NCBI GenBank assembly: GCA_019096065.1
Contig: JAGUCH010000005.1
Location: 7,440,001 to 7,504,000, forward strand
Direction of reading: 5' to 3'
DNA from: Paracyclopina nana
Lineage: Eukaryota > Arthropoda > Copepoda > Cyclopoida > Cyclopettidae
Length of the DNA: 64,000 nucleotides
Part shown: one piece after another, positions 10,218-60,194 of the stretch
Layout: each line of letters begins with the position of its first letter
How positions within the stretch are numbered: the stretch's first letter is position 1
The notes under the pieces: model-generated
Seen by the model: the letters and a program-made list of their open reading frames with translations, nothing else
What the model was told of the DNA's origin: nothing
Databases searched by the model: none
Program-made: the position numbers and the translations under genes

Positions 10218-11975
10218 TCAATGTGACTCGCTCTTGTCATGATACTGCAAAGTGCTTGGTGGGGCTGGCACCAAAGGCTGAGTCTTCTCATCCTGAGATT
10301 TGATGGTAAACATCAGTGAGAAAACCATGTGCGACCCAGTGATGGCTGTTCCAATTGCAATCACAAACTGGTTGATTCCATGCTCATTTGTGGGATCCAA
10401 CAGCAAAAGAGCCACGGTGGCCACTGAGATGAACAGTATGCCAAAAATGATGAAAATTGTGGACTTGATTGGCACTGAGTCCCTCAAAAGATCCCTGAAA
10501 CAATTAAAATAATGGAGCCTATCAATCATGGCTTTTTGCGATCTTTACAGAATTGGGGGTGCGTTAATTCAAAAAGGAGCAGCTATGAGCAAAGTTCCCT
10601 TTTCAGTTAACGCCCCCTACATCGAAAAGCTCTCAAAAAGCCACAATTAAAAACTAGTGTTCTAGAAATTACTCCGCTCAGTACGTAACATTACAGAGCA
10701 AGCCGAAAGTTACCCAAATTCAAGGCATATCTGGTAACACTGAATATTTGACATCTCTACCAATTTATAATTCACATTAGTATCATAACAATCACGTTGA
10801 TATGGGGCGATCCCAGCGGCCTTTATGGGCAACATTTGGGATTTTCAGCTGACACTGCGCAAAAAAAACAACTGAGTATTTCGAAATAAAGACCCAAAAA
10901 AATAAGTGTATTCAATTTTTTTTAAGGATTACTTCATGACTACGGTAAAATAGAATGGTTTTAAATCTATTAAAAACATGTTATAGTCCTGATGCTACGC
11001 ATAAGTAAAACAGGATCCATTTTTAATAATTAATGTTGGCCCTAAAAATAGTGTATCGACTCATCAAAACAAAACATGATTTTGAACTCAACTCCCAAGT
11101 GTTTCTTCAAAAAAGTCGGTAGATGGCATGTCTTTGTTACGATACTATCTTAACGTAGTGGAGTAATTTCTAGAACACTAGTTTTTAATCGTGGCTTTTT
11201 GAGAGCTCTTCGATGTAGGGGGCGTTAACTGAAAAGGGAACCTTGCTCACAGTACTTCCTTTTTGAGTTAACGCACCCCCAATTCTGAAAAGATCGCAAA
11301 AAGCCATAGAATTAACCTTTGCTCAGTCGATGATGTCCTTTGAGGTATAGCCGTCCACACAGCCAATGGAAGGGGTTGAGTTCTGGATCTCTCCCTCAGG
11401 AATTTGACCATGGCCACATCATAGAAGATGGTGGACCAGAAGCCAAGAATGATGAGAACAAAGTTGATGTATCCATAAACTCCTCCAGTGCCTCCATAGC
11501 ATAAAGTCACAGCCTTGGCCACTCCAGCCTCGAAGAAGGCCGAGGCCAAAAAGGTGGCAATGTGGTACAAGGCCAGGGCAAGGCCAAAGGCCCCAAGCCT
11601 CATTGTTAGCCTGGGGTTGTCATAAATTTCCCCCTGGGATGCCCTGTAAGCCATGTTGTATCTTACATAGGACAAAATACATGTAATCAGGGATGAACTA
11701 GTGAAGGCCAAAGTGATTGGAAGTAAGAAGGCTGAGCACAACAGAGGAGTACGTAAGCCAAGTGTAAGCAGGCAAATGTATCCTACACTGGTACATATGA
11801 AGCAGCTCAAAATGATGGATGTATCCAGCAGCAGTATTTGCTTGATGGTTGTATTCAACTTCAGCTTAAATACAATGTAAGTAATACAGGCTACATTGGC
11901 TGTAATGCCCAAGGGCAGCTCTATGCCCATGAGTGCCAGAAAAATGGGGTTGTACACCTGACAATCTGGAGGCAT
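10218..11975 (-). CDS. Divergent seven-transmembrane receptor-like protein (rhodopsin-class features)
   Basis: Two coding exons, 11975-11317 and 10494-10218, joined in phase by GT-AG; 311 residues. Seven hydrophobic segments lie near residues 9-32, 44-73, 77-105, 122-148, 164-190, 228-252 and 260-285. Class A landmarks are visible: an Asn in helix 1 (GITANVACI), an Asp in helix 2 (LLLDTS), and in helix 3 a Cys exactly 25 residues before the Arg of VRY, the spacing between C3.25 and R3.50. A possible partner Cys lies before helix 5 (VTLCYGG). Oddities: no Trp in helix 4, and the helix-7 NPxxY is replaced by ITGSHMVF. Ligand and subfamily are not recognisable, and a non-GPCR seven-helix family is possible. 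The start is the first ATG after a likely 5'-UTR acceptor near 12000. Confidence 0.72.
10528..11308. mobile_element. Non-autonomous element with ~153-bp terminal inverted repeats in the receptor-gene intron
   Basis: The left arm 10528-10681 (starting ATGGCTTTTTGCGATC) is nearly perfectly complementary to the right arm 11157-11308. Each arm also contains its own smaller inverted pair, GGGGGTGCGTTAA and TTAACGCCCCC. The ~475-bp interior shows no transposase-like frame. No convincing target-site duplication is seen. Size and structure fit a MITE or foldback element. Confidence 0.85.
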
Positions 11976-12880
11976 TTTTGAATACTGAGACCAGTTTTTT
12001 TTCCTGAAAATACAAGTGCTTTGTTGTGAGCTCTTTAATTGTGGCCACTTTTAAATAAGCTATTATTTTGCATTAGGAGGCCAAATTTGGAATTTAAAAG
12101 AGGCTAATTAAAAAAAGGCTTCTAGTATTTTAAGCGTAGAAATTTTAATGGTTTATCTGGTTTTAAGTAGTCTTCAGCGGCCTCAATTCTTTTCATTGAG
12201 CAGCCCCAATGTGTAGTCTTGAGCAGCAGCCTCAATTATCAGTATTGAGCGGCCTCAAATTGTAGTCAAGAACATCCTCAATTTGTAGTCTTAATCAGCC
12301 TCAATTTGCTGTCTTGAGCGGCCTCAATTTGTAGTTTTTAGTGGCCTCGATTTGCAGCCTTATGCAGCTTCAATTTGCAGTCTTGTAGCCTTTTTGAAGC
12401 CTCCTGTCAATTTTGAATGGATTTGGCCAATTTTCAGTTTTCACGCATTTTAAAAATGGCTACATTTCAGCTGACTCGAGCTCAAAGCTGAGGTCAGTGA
12501 ATGAACATTAGATCGAATTAGAAGGTCAAGTTTTTCTTGGTTACTCGCTACGCTCGGGTGAAAAATAGTAGCTCGGTTTTCAAATTTTTCAGGGATTTTT
12601 CGCGGGGCCTAACTTTGTTTGTTTTTGTGCAGAAGTAGGAAAAAAACCTGAATTGGAAGGTGGTTGACATCTTCTTTTGGTCCATGTGGTGTTCATGTGA
12701 ATAAAATACTTTTATTCAACACACATTTATCTTATTATGCATAAGATTTGAAAATACTTATTTGATTTACTTCTTTTAAAAAATATACTAGTATATCATA
12801 TGTATTCTAGATGAATTCTTCTTTTTTTAGTATGAGTAAAAGTAGGAAAAAGTTTTGCTAACCTGAAACTGGATTGACCA
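11976..12880. other. Intergenic region between divergent receptor-like and kelch genes
   Basis: Presumed 5' region of the minus-strand receptor gene and upstream region of the first kelch gene. It contains the repeat at 12180-12400 described separately. No exon is recognised. Confidence 0.55.
12180..12400. repeat. Degenerate CCTCAATTTGTAGTCTTGAG array
   Basis: About nine imperfect units of roughly 22-28 bp with the core GCGGCCTCAATTTG and a linking TAGTCTTGAG, in the intergenic space. Confidence 0.8.
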
Positions 12881-12883
12881 AAG

Positions 12884-12890
12884 TATAAAA
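12884..12890 (+). promoter_or_regulatory. TATA box of first kelch gene
   Basis: TATAAAA lies 59 bases before the proposed ATG at 12943. The neighbouring paralog has the same arrangement (54 bases), which supports both. Confidence 0.65.
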
Positions 12891-12942
12891 GGACTGAAAA
12901 AGGGTTTCAAGAGATGCACTACACAATAAACCATCCAAGAAC

Positions 12943-15691
12943 ATGGTAAATCATTGAAAAAAATTAATTTTTCAAATTGCTGAATTTTTTTTTAGGATTG
13001 CATGAATTTTTTTGGTGTTGCTCTTCTTTTGTTGCTCAATTTGCAAATTTCCTCTGCTGTTGTCAATTTCAATGTGGATTTGAAAAATGGCGCCAATTTG
13101 ACTCAGTACAATCCTGATGGCTATGAGTGCCAAGAAGAACTGGTTGATTTGCCCTCTTATGAACCCATCAAAACTGTCAGCTGCTTCAACCAATCAGTTA
13201 CAAACTGTTTTGAGGTAAATTTGTTATGATTTGAGAAGAATACTTCAAGTTATTTGAGGATTTGATGAGATGAGTCTCAATTCAAATTTGAGTCAAATTT
13301 CAATTCTATTTGAATCAAATTTGAATTCCATATGAGTCAAATTCCAATTCAATTTGAGTCAAATCCAATTCAATTTGAGTCAAATCCAATTCAATTTGAG
13401 TCAAATCCAATTCCATTCCAGTCAAATTTAAGTAGAATTGAGCTCAATTTGATGAGCAATAAGATCAGAATTTCAGTTCAGATCAAGTGATTATAGCCAA
13501 ATTTCAATCATTTTATCATTTCAGGTACCTTCAGTTGAATACAAATCGGTCAAGGTTCAAGAATGCAATGACATCATTCACAAAACTTGCAAAATTGGTC
13601 AGAAAAATTGCTTAAAATGCAAAAATATCTTTAATAAAAAATTATGCACCTACAGAATATGAGACAGAGTCCAAAATGGTCAAAGTTGAAGTATGTAGAA
13701 GAAAACCAGTCAAAAATTGCTCATTAGCCATTGAAGAGAGGGAAAAATTCAATGAAGAATGTCACCTTGATTTTGAAATTGGCAAGTAGACACAAATTCA
13801 CAAAAAGTGTTTTTTAAAAAGAAATTAAAAATCCTTTTAGTTTGTGAGACAACAATTGAGGAAAAAGAGGTTCAATCAGTTGATTGCAAGGTAAAAATTT
13901 GACACATTTTTAATCCAATTTCAACCATCATCATTTTCCAGGGCTGTGAGCCTAGGATTGAGGTGGTCAAGGTGCCTAAGAGCAGGTGCTTTCAGGAGCA
14001 GGTGCAGGTGTGTGGGCATGCCAGGTGCCCGGTTGTGTTGAGTCCCAAGGTGTGTGAAGGTGTGGAGAAGGCGGTGAGCATCAAACTCCCTAAGGAATCT
14101 TGTGACCACCAAGTGAAGCAAGAATGTGCTGAAGTCCTTCAGCTGTTGCCCGATACTTCTATGAAAAACAGCTGTATTGAAACAAATCAACTTGTGTGCA
14201 CTGAAGAATTAGGCCTACCATTCAATGGCACAACAAAGCAAACGCTTATCAGGAAATGTTGGCCTTTGAGAACCACCAATAACACAACCACCTCAAGCAC
14301 AACCTCCATAAGCACAACCACCATAGGCACAACCACCATAGGCACAACCACCATAGGCACAACCACCATAGGCACAACCACCATAGGCACAACCACCATA
14401 GGCACAACCACCATAGGCACAACCACCATAAGCACAACCACCAAAAGCGCAGCCACCATAGGCACAACCACCATAGGCACAACCACCTTAGGCACAACCA
14501 CCATAGGTACAACCACCATAGGCACAGCCACCATAGGCACAACCACCAAAGGCACAACCACCATAGGCACAACCACCATAGGCACAACCACCATAGGCAC
14601 AACCACCGCAACAACAAACCCAAGTGCTCAAATATTCAAATCAGGTACTATTTACTCGGGTTTTGTTGCATTTGTATGCTGACTCAGCAGTCTTTGCCTC
14701 ATTTCATGCTTGGAAAATGATATTTTGCTACATTAACTTTCAGGTAAGGTGCTAGTTGCAACTGGACCTCAATCAGATGCTAAGAAAACGGAAGTTTTTG
14801 ACCTGTCCAATCCAAATAACCTCTGCAAGGCTTACCCAAGTCATCCTCATCAACTCACCTATGCAACAGCTCAGATCCTTGGCAATAAAGTGGTTATTTG
14901 CGGAGGCTACATTTCCAGTGTTGGCTTATCTGGCAGTTGCTGGATGTTGGGACAAAGTAGCCCATTTGTCTCCTTGAACGAAAAAAGGTATCTACTGGGC
15001 AGCATTCGATTGAATGCTACCCACATGATGTTGGCAGGAGGATCAGGATCGTCCAACTCAGCGAGTTCAACTGAGATTGTTTCGTTAAGTGGATCATCAG
15101 TTTATGGTCCCAACATGCCTACCCCACTAAATGGTCATTGTTTCATCCGAATCAATGATGAGAAAGCAATGCTAATTGGAGGTATAATTAGCCAATCATC
15201 TAATGTGAGTTCCAAAGTGTGGAGCCTTGACCTTCGCACATTTGCATGGACTGAATTGCCCAGCTTGAACAGTGGAAGATTCTATCATGGATGTGGGTCA
15301 TTCACTGTCGACAATAAGGCCTATGCGATTGTGGCTGGGGGTATTTCAAATGGAAAGCGCTCATCAACAACAGAAATCCTTGATGTACAAAGTGGACAAT
15401 CCTGGATCGATGGTATGCTCATCTTGATTGAAAAAATTCAAGTTCAGCCAATGTATTCACTTTTTAGGCCCTACTTTACCATTTGGCATGGACGGCTTCC
15501 AAATGGTGACCAATGCCCAGGGAAACGGTGTAGCCATTATGGGAGGAAATAGTGATCAACTCACTCATGGTGACTTTCATGAGCTTGTATGCGATGGAAT
15601 CATTTGCAGCGATTGGAAGAAACTACCCATGACACTTTCTGTGCCAAGAGCTAACTTCATTGCATTGAATGTCCCTGATGAATTTTGTTAG
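12943..15691 (+). CDS. Secreted Cys-rich, Thr-rich, kelch-repeat protein (gene A)
   Basis: Eight exons: 12943-12945, 12996-13214, 13525-13597, 13656-13781, 13841-13890, 13942-14644, 14744-15412, 15468-15691; 2067 nt in frame, 688 residues. Exon 1 contributes only the Met; an alternative start is the ATG at 13002, which directly precedes a signal-peptide-like segment (FFGVALLLLLNLQ). Residues ~25-270 hold repeated modules with paired Cys and VxVxxVPxxxC-like spacing. Residues ~270-390 are a mucin-like linker of IGTTT units. The C-terminal ~297 residues carry kelch features: Gly-Gly strands (VVICGG, MMLAGG, MLIGG, IVAGG, AIMGG) and a WTELPSLN...RFYHGCG type repeat. The Cys modules resemble proteins I associate with crustaceans, where the function is unknown. 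An extracellular adhesive or cuticle/mucus role is only a guess. The intron after 13781 must begin GC rather than GT to keep frame. AATAAA lies at 15714. Confidence 0.85.
13260..13450. repeat. Intron array of TCAATTTGAGTCAAATCCAA words
   Basis: Imperfect units of about 20 bp confined to the second intron of gene A. Confidence 0.85.
14281..14610 (+). repeat. 15-bp coding minisatellite (IGTTT linker)
   Basis: About twenty tandem units of ATAGGCACAACCACC encode Ile-Gly-Thr-Thr-Thr, with a few changes (Ser, Lys, Leu, Ala). The result is a dense potential O-glycosylation linker between the Cys-rich and kelch parts of gene A. Confidence 0.95.
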
Positions 15692-15713
15692 TTTAAGCAA
15701 GAAGCTAAATGCT

Positions 15714-15719
15714 AATAAA
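15714..15719 (+). terminator. Polyadenylation signal of gene A
   Basis: AATAAA 23 bases after the stop codon of gene A. Confidence 0.75.
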
Positions 15720-16087
15720 ACAACATTGTTATTCATATCTAGGTTGATTCGAGGCTTAATTGCTTTATACATTATTTTGTTGCAAATGTTAGACTTCTTA
15801 GACATTTAGGGATTCTAGATAAAAATTTCCCACAGGTAAAGTGTCCACCAAGACCACTAAAAATAGATGAAATGTAATATGAAAAAATGTGTAAGTGGTG
15901 GAAAAAAGTACTTCACATCATAAATTATCAAAAGGTAACTGTTGCCATAAAAAATTATTATTGAAAGCTTGCAGATTTTGAACTTAATTTAAGGTCTTAT
16001 ATATCTTTTTAATTTGGAAACTGCATGAGACCTTTGAATTCAAATTGCAATCAGTTCAAAGATTGAACCCAGCACAGCCAAAGTAAT

Positions 16088-16094
16088 TATAAAG
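16088..16094 (+). promoter_or_regulatory. TATA box of second kelch gene
   Basis: TATAAAG 54 bases before the ATG at 16142, placed as in the upstream paralog. Confidence 0.6.
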
Positions 16095-16141
16095 TGAAAA
16101 AAAAAAGTTTTTGAAGAGGCAAAGTAGAGAAATAGCTTATC

Positions 16142-18659
16142 ATGAAATTTTTAAGGCTCTTTGTTATGGTTGTAAGTATATAATTCATGCCTTTTAAGCA
16201 AAAATAAGCCTTGATTTGCATCATGTTAGGCTTTTATTGTATCAACAGGAGAATCATTCACTGAAGTTGACTCAAAATGGATGCTCAATCAAGAATTTGA
16301 TTCACTTGTGAGGATTGACTGTGTGGGCAAACCGAGGCTGGTCAAAATTGCCAATTTCAGCAGCATTAACCAGTTCAAGCCACTAGTCATTAAATCCCCA
16401 GAATCTGACACTCATGCTTCCTACAATAGATATGAAAAGTATGCTAATCAATTTGGAGCTTAGTCAACTGCTAACAATTTTCAAATCCCTTTTCCTATTT
16501 GCTATAAAGCGGTGTCACTGGCAAAGATTCTAATGTGACAGCTACACAGCCTAAACCGCTGGTTTTTATGAAAAGTTTCATTTCAATGACCCCCTCTAAA
16601 ATTGAAAGTTATGGGGAAGCATGCAGTCTTATGGATCTAGACACACTTTGAGTACTCTGAAATGGAAGCAACAAAATTCAGAAAATTTGCTCGCCTTTGT
16701 AAAACACTATAATTGAAAATGTTACAGATGCAAAGCCAACTTTTTTGTGCCCAGTATGGCTTCTGTTTACCTTTACTTCCACAAATTTGATGTGGCCATT
16801 GAGCTTGATGGCTGTGGAGACAATCTGAGGGTGACTCATGGACAAGATGATGGCTATGTATTTGTTGGCAGCCAATGGGAAGGCAAGCTTCTTCGGTTAG
16901 ATGCCAAACCTGCTCACAGTTGGCTCAGCTTCTCCTTCTCAGCCAATGGCAACCAGAAAGTGGGCAAAGGATTTGAAATTTACTTTTTTGGAAAGTATGA
17001 CATCATCCCAGGTAAATCTTAAAAAGTAGAGTTACCTAATATGTTCTATAGTTATACATTCCTGGAATGAATTGAAATTAAGCTAGCACCTTATTTTTAA
17101 ATCAGGCCTAACATCAACATTAGCAACCACCACCAGTGGTGGTACCCACACTGAGGCTGAGCCCAACAATGGTACAACTAGCACTATGACTGCATTGATA
17201 TCCATGCAAACCACCACCATGAGTAATTCAACCCAAGGTACAACCACAGCAGCCACAACCACAATAGCCACAACCACAGGAGCCACAACCACAGCAGCCA
17301 CAATCACAATAGCCACAACCACAGGAGCCACAACCACAGCAGCCACAACCACAGCAGCCACAACCACAGCAGCCACAACCACAGCAGCCACAACCACAGC
17401 AGCCACAACCACAGCAGCCACAACTACAACTAAACCACCTTTGTACAAATTAGGTATATGTTTTCCTAAATTGTTAGATTTACCTGAAAGAATTCAAAGC
17501 TTGATGACTTGTAAAACTTCAAACATTTCTCTTATGCAAGTATCAAGAAATTGATTCACACTTTTCAATAATTTTGTATAGTACTTATGCGATGAACAAC
17601 ACTTTAACCACAATAGCTTACTTCTTATCAAGGCCTCAAAATACCTATAATTAGCCCATACAATGTTTTTGAAATGTTAGGCTTTGTAAAAATGTTTGCA
17701 GGAAAGCTGTTAGTTGCAACTGGAAGTCAACCTACTGCAATACAGACAGAAGTTATTGACTTGTCCAATCCAAATAACCTTTGCAAGGCATACCCAAGCC
17801 ATCCTCAAGAAATCAGTGGTGCAACAGCTCAGATCCTTGGTAATCAAGTGGTTATATGCGGAGGCTCCATTAAAGGAGTTGGCCCTTCAAACAAGTGTAC
17901 TATCTTGGGGCAGAGTAGCCCTTATGTCACTCTCAAAAAAAATAGGTATCTACTAGGTAGCATTCCATTGAATGCTACCCACATGATGTTGGCAGGAGGA
18001 TCAGGATCACCCAACTCAGAAAGTTCTACTGAGATCGTTTCGATAAGTGGATCATCAGTTTATGGTCCAAATATGCCAATGCCACTTTATGGTCATTGTT
18101 TCATCCGAATCAATGATGAGAAAGCAATGATCATAAGTGGATTTACTGTCCAATCGTCAACTGTAACTGTAAGTGCCAGGGTGTGGAGCCTTGACCTTGC
18201 AACATTTGCATGGACTGAATTACCCAGCTTGAATACTGGAAGAATCTCTCATGGATGTGGGTCATTCACTGTCAACAATAAGGCCTATGCTATTACATCA
18301 GGTGGTACTCTCTCAAATGGACTTCGCTTATCTACCACAGAAATCCTTGATGTACAAAGCGGGCAATCCTGGGTTAATGGTAAATTCTTCTTTATTGCAA
18401 AGAATTAGCGTTTATCCAATGTGTTCCTTCATTAGGCCCTAGTTTGCCTCTTGGCATGAGCTATTTGCAAATGGTGACAAATCCCCAAGGCAATGGTGTA
18501 GTTATTATGAGTGGAATAAGTGAGAAAGGTCTTCATGGTGACTTGCATGAGCTCGTATGCGATGGCATCACTTGTAAAAATTGGAAGAAATTACCCATGA
18601 CACTTTCTGTGCCCAGAAGTCTCTTCGTTGCATTGAATGTCCCTGATGAGTTTTGTTAG
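16142..18659 (+). CDS. Secreted CUB-like, Thr-rich, kelch-repeat protein (gene B)
   Basis: Exons: 16142-16171 (signal start MKFLRLFVMV), 16230-16438, one from 16510 whose 3' end is unresolved, one ending at 17011 whose start is 16728 or 16736, then 17106-17453, 17702-18379 and 18436-18659. The N-terminal half has the beta-rich spacing and ending (GKGFEIYFFGKY) of a CUB-like domain, with a Cys pair and acidic residues; this is a weak assignment. A linker of ATTTA/GATTT units follows, then a kelch half closely similar to gene A (GKLLVATG, DLSNPNNLCKAYPSHP, NATHMMLAGGSGS, LSVPR...LNVPDEFC). The last intron is 56 bp against 55 bp in gene A at the same codon and phase, so the two genes are recent duplicates over this half. 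At the unresolved junction the obvious frame runs into TGA at 16649-16651, so either an unusual splice is used or the exon is damaged. Confidence 0.78.
17236..17430 (+). repeat. 15-bp coding minisatellite (Thr/Ala linker)
   Basis: Tandem units of GCAGCCACAACCACA, with variants carrying ATAGCC or GGAGCC, encode ATTTA-type repeats in gene B. The unit differs from that of gene A but has the same length and Thr bias. Confidence 0.93.
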
Positions 18660-18701
18660 CTTAAACAGGTAGCTTAAATGTATCTTCACAAATGTTGGAA
18701 A

Positions 18702-18707
18702 AATAAA
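18702..18707 (+). terminator. Polyadenylation signal of gene B
   Basis: AATAAA about 43 bases after the stop codon of gene B. Confidence 0.7.
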
Positions 18708-18847
18708 ATCATAAGCTAGTTTTCAATGTCCACTTAAGGTTGTTTCTTTTGAGCTTCAAGTCCAATATTCTAGGCAAAAAAACTATGCAGCAATTTCATT
18801 TCTATCTCTGTGATTATACCCTCTGAACTGTTGAATCTTATTATACG

Positions 18848-18853
18848 TTTATT
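18848..18853 (-). terminator. Candidate polyadenylation signal of the myosin II gene
   Basis: AATAAA on the minus strand about 316 bases after the distal stop at 19169-19171. It would make the two genes convergent with ~140 bp between their signals. Confidence 0.45.
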
Positions 18854-19168
18854 AATGTAACCATGGAAGTACACAGAGGGAAGAGAGTGGCACAAATGAT
18901 GTACAAAAAGAGGGGCAGATTTTGTTGATTTCCATATCCAAAAATACAATAGTAGCAGTGGTAGTAGAAAGTGGTATAAAATGTGGTCCAAAGCAGGTCT
19001 GCTGGCAATTATACAATATAATAATAAATATTATTAGAGCTGATTCTCAAATAGTGTTCCAATTGTGTTCATCATCATCAAAAGCAAAAAAGTTGTTAGC
19101 TCATTTGAGCGGTGTAGAATTGGCATTAATCACATTTCTTCTTCTTGTATCTTTAAGTAGTAGAATGG

Positions 19169-57667
<38,499 letters not shown>

Positions 57668-60194
57668 CTGTTAGTAAGTAGAAAAAGTACGGTTGTTAAT
57701 GCCCCAAAATCCAATATTTTTCTGCCAACAGCCGGGATGATCAAGGCTTAATTAGAAGTGACCAGCTAACAAATGGCTCAAATCCAAATTGTCACATATT
57801 TATACTGAAGCTTTGCCTTAAACGTTGCAGTAAACGTCGTTTAGCGTCAAAAAAGTTTCCGCTCAAAAAGTTTGATTATTCAGCCCAGGTCAAGTAGCAA
57901 CTGGGCTTAAATTAAAAAGTGCTTAAATAAAGGCGCCAATTTGTTTTGAAACGCCGAAACTAGGCTATTTCATAGCATTTTTTGGCAACACTGCGGATGA
58001 TTTGGACTTAATCATAAGTGAGCAGGTGAGCAATGGTTAAAATACAGATTTGTACAGATTGTTTTTTATGCATTTCATCAGAGTGCGAATTTGGGACGAA
58101 ATGTGGCCTGGCTGTATGTGCTGAGCCCAGCATGGGGCAAGATGATTACAATGGACCTCCAAGTTTTTTAAGGCTCAGCAGAGTAGATTAAATGAAGAAT
58201 GAACAATCTGGGTCTTGGCATTATTCTCTTGCTTGGTTGACTCTGCACTTTCATATTATTCAAATGAGAAATGGTTTTCCATATCACAATGCCATCACCA
58301 AGCCCAAGGAGAAATACTTTTCTAAAAGAGTTTTCCTGCCAGCCATTTTGCAAAATTCAAATAAAACATCAAAAAAAACATTAAAATTCAAAGCTTTGAC
58401 TATGAAACTTCAAAAACTTGAAAATATGCTTTAACTGGTCCTTAAAAAAGATTGGAGGCTTAAAAAAGAGCCAAAAGAGTATGTAAAAGGGCCAAATTAA
58501 AGACTTTTTTAAATACAAGTTTTTTTTTACATTTTAAGCCATAATTCAAAGTTGATTTATGGCCAAAATGGCAAATTCTTATTTGTCCAATCTTCATTTG
58601 CATTTGCCTATAATTAAAGCCCTCACAAACTGAAGACAAGGTTTATTTACAAAAATATCTAGAGAAGCCCCAAAGTTTGTAGCTCGCATGCAGCTGACCT
58701 GCTGACATGAAGAGGTAGCAGTCGATCCTTCATTCGAGGTCATCAAAGTACTATTATTAGAACTAATGTCAGAACAGCTTGAAACTTAAGAGCCAAATGT
58801 TGACAAATTCAACCAAAAAGGGCTCTTCAAAAAGAGATCGGTTTTCAAGTCAAGCTTTGAAATATTTACAAGGAGGAAAATTGAAGGTTGAAATTGCCCA
58901 AGGGCTAAACCAGTGAGTTGATGACAATCATCACAATTATCCAAGTGTCAGCTCAAATTATTGCACTTGGGCCCTAAAAAAGTTTCACCGACTGACCTTG
59001 ACACTCTTCAGCAGAAAGAAAATAGCTTCCAAATTATAAGTTCCAACCCAAAAAATTCCAATAAAAAATACTTTTTTGCCAAAAAAATTATTATGCTGAA
59101 AAATGCCAACTATCAAAATTGGGCCCATTTTAGGCAGAAAAAGCCAATTAATGGTAAAAAGTGCCAAAATTGGCAAACACAAACGTTTAATGTGAAGTTG
59201 ATTTTGGCACAATTTGGCAAAATATGAAAAATTATTTTTTGGGTAAGTCTAATTCAGTCAATAAAATAAAAAAATTTTGAGCCAAAAAAGTGAGCCCAAA
59301 ATAAAATTGGCCCAAAAGTTCTGAAAAGTGCCAAAATTGGCGCAATTTGGCAAAAAGTGGCTTTTTTCCCGCCTGGTTTCGTCCTTGAGTGGGGGAAAAC
59401 CAAATAATTACAGGGAGAATGTAAAAAACTCGTGAAAAGTTGGCTATTTTGAGAGGAGTGCGTTAAATTGGCTGGGGTCACGCAATAACGCACTTATATT
59501 GCACACACTCCACCCTTAAGAAGTTTGTTGTTTGCCAATCTATAAAAATATCTCTTTGATTCATTGCCGACGCCATTTTGGGCACCATTTTGCATTTGGC
59601 ATGAAATTTCCAAAATTTTTGAGGAATTTTGAAATAAATTGTAATTTTATGTAGAAGCTGAAAAAAGCCTTTTTAGTAAAAAGAAACTGAATTTTTTTGT
59701 ATTAATTTTGAATTAACTGAAACTGAATTTTGCTCTAATTTTGATAAAAGTGAATGAAAATAAAATCCATGAAATGAGTTGTAAAAATGCCAAAAACTGA
59801 ATTTTGTTCATTTTTTGCTTTTGAATTTGATCATTTTTGGCTGGAAATGTCACATAATGCATTTTTTGAAGTTGGGCTTTTTGCATCATGGCAAACTTTT
59901 CACAGAGTCATTACTTCTTTGCTAATAGTGGTTTTTTTTTGAGGATGCTACAGCTGTTCTGACAAAACTGATGTCTCAATGCCAAAATGTTCATAAGATG
60001 GATTGAAGGCCTTGATAACAAGAAGAAGTCGATGAAGAAATAAGAGGATATGAACCATTTTATCGAATTAGAATTGCAATTTGCATCATGCATGTAACAC
60101 ATCGAAGAGACGATATGTTACTCTATTACACAGTGAAAAATGTCGCAATTAATAACTAAAGTGTGAAATTGACAGTTAGGGATTTGTCAAAATT

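Noticed and set aside
14187-14623. Minus-strand frames with WLCLW or VVVPM repeats
   Set aside because: Produced by the 15-bp minisatellite of gene A read on the other strand.
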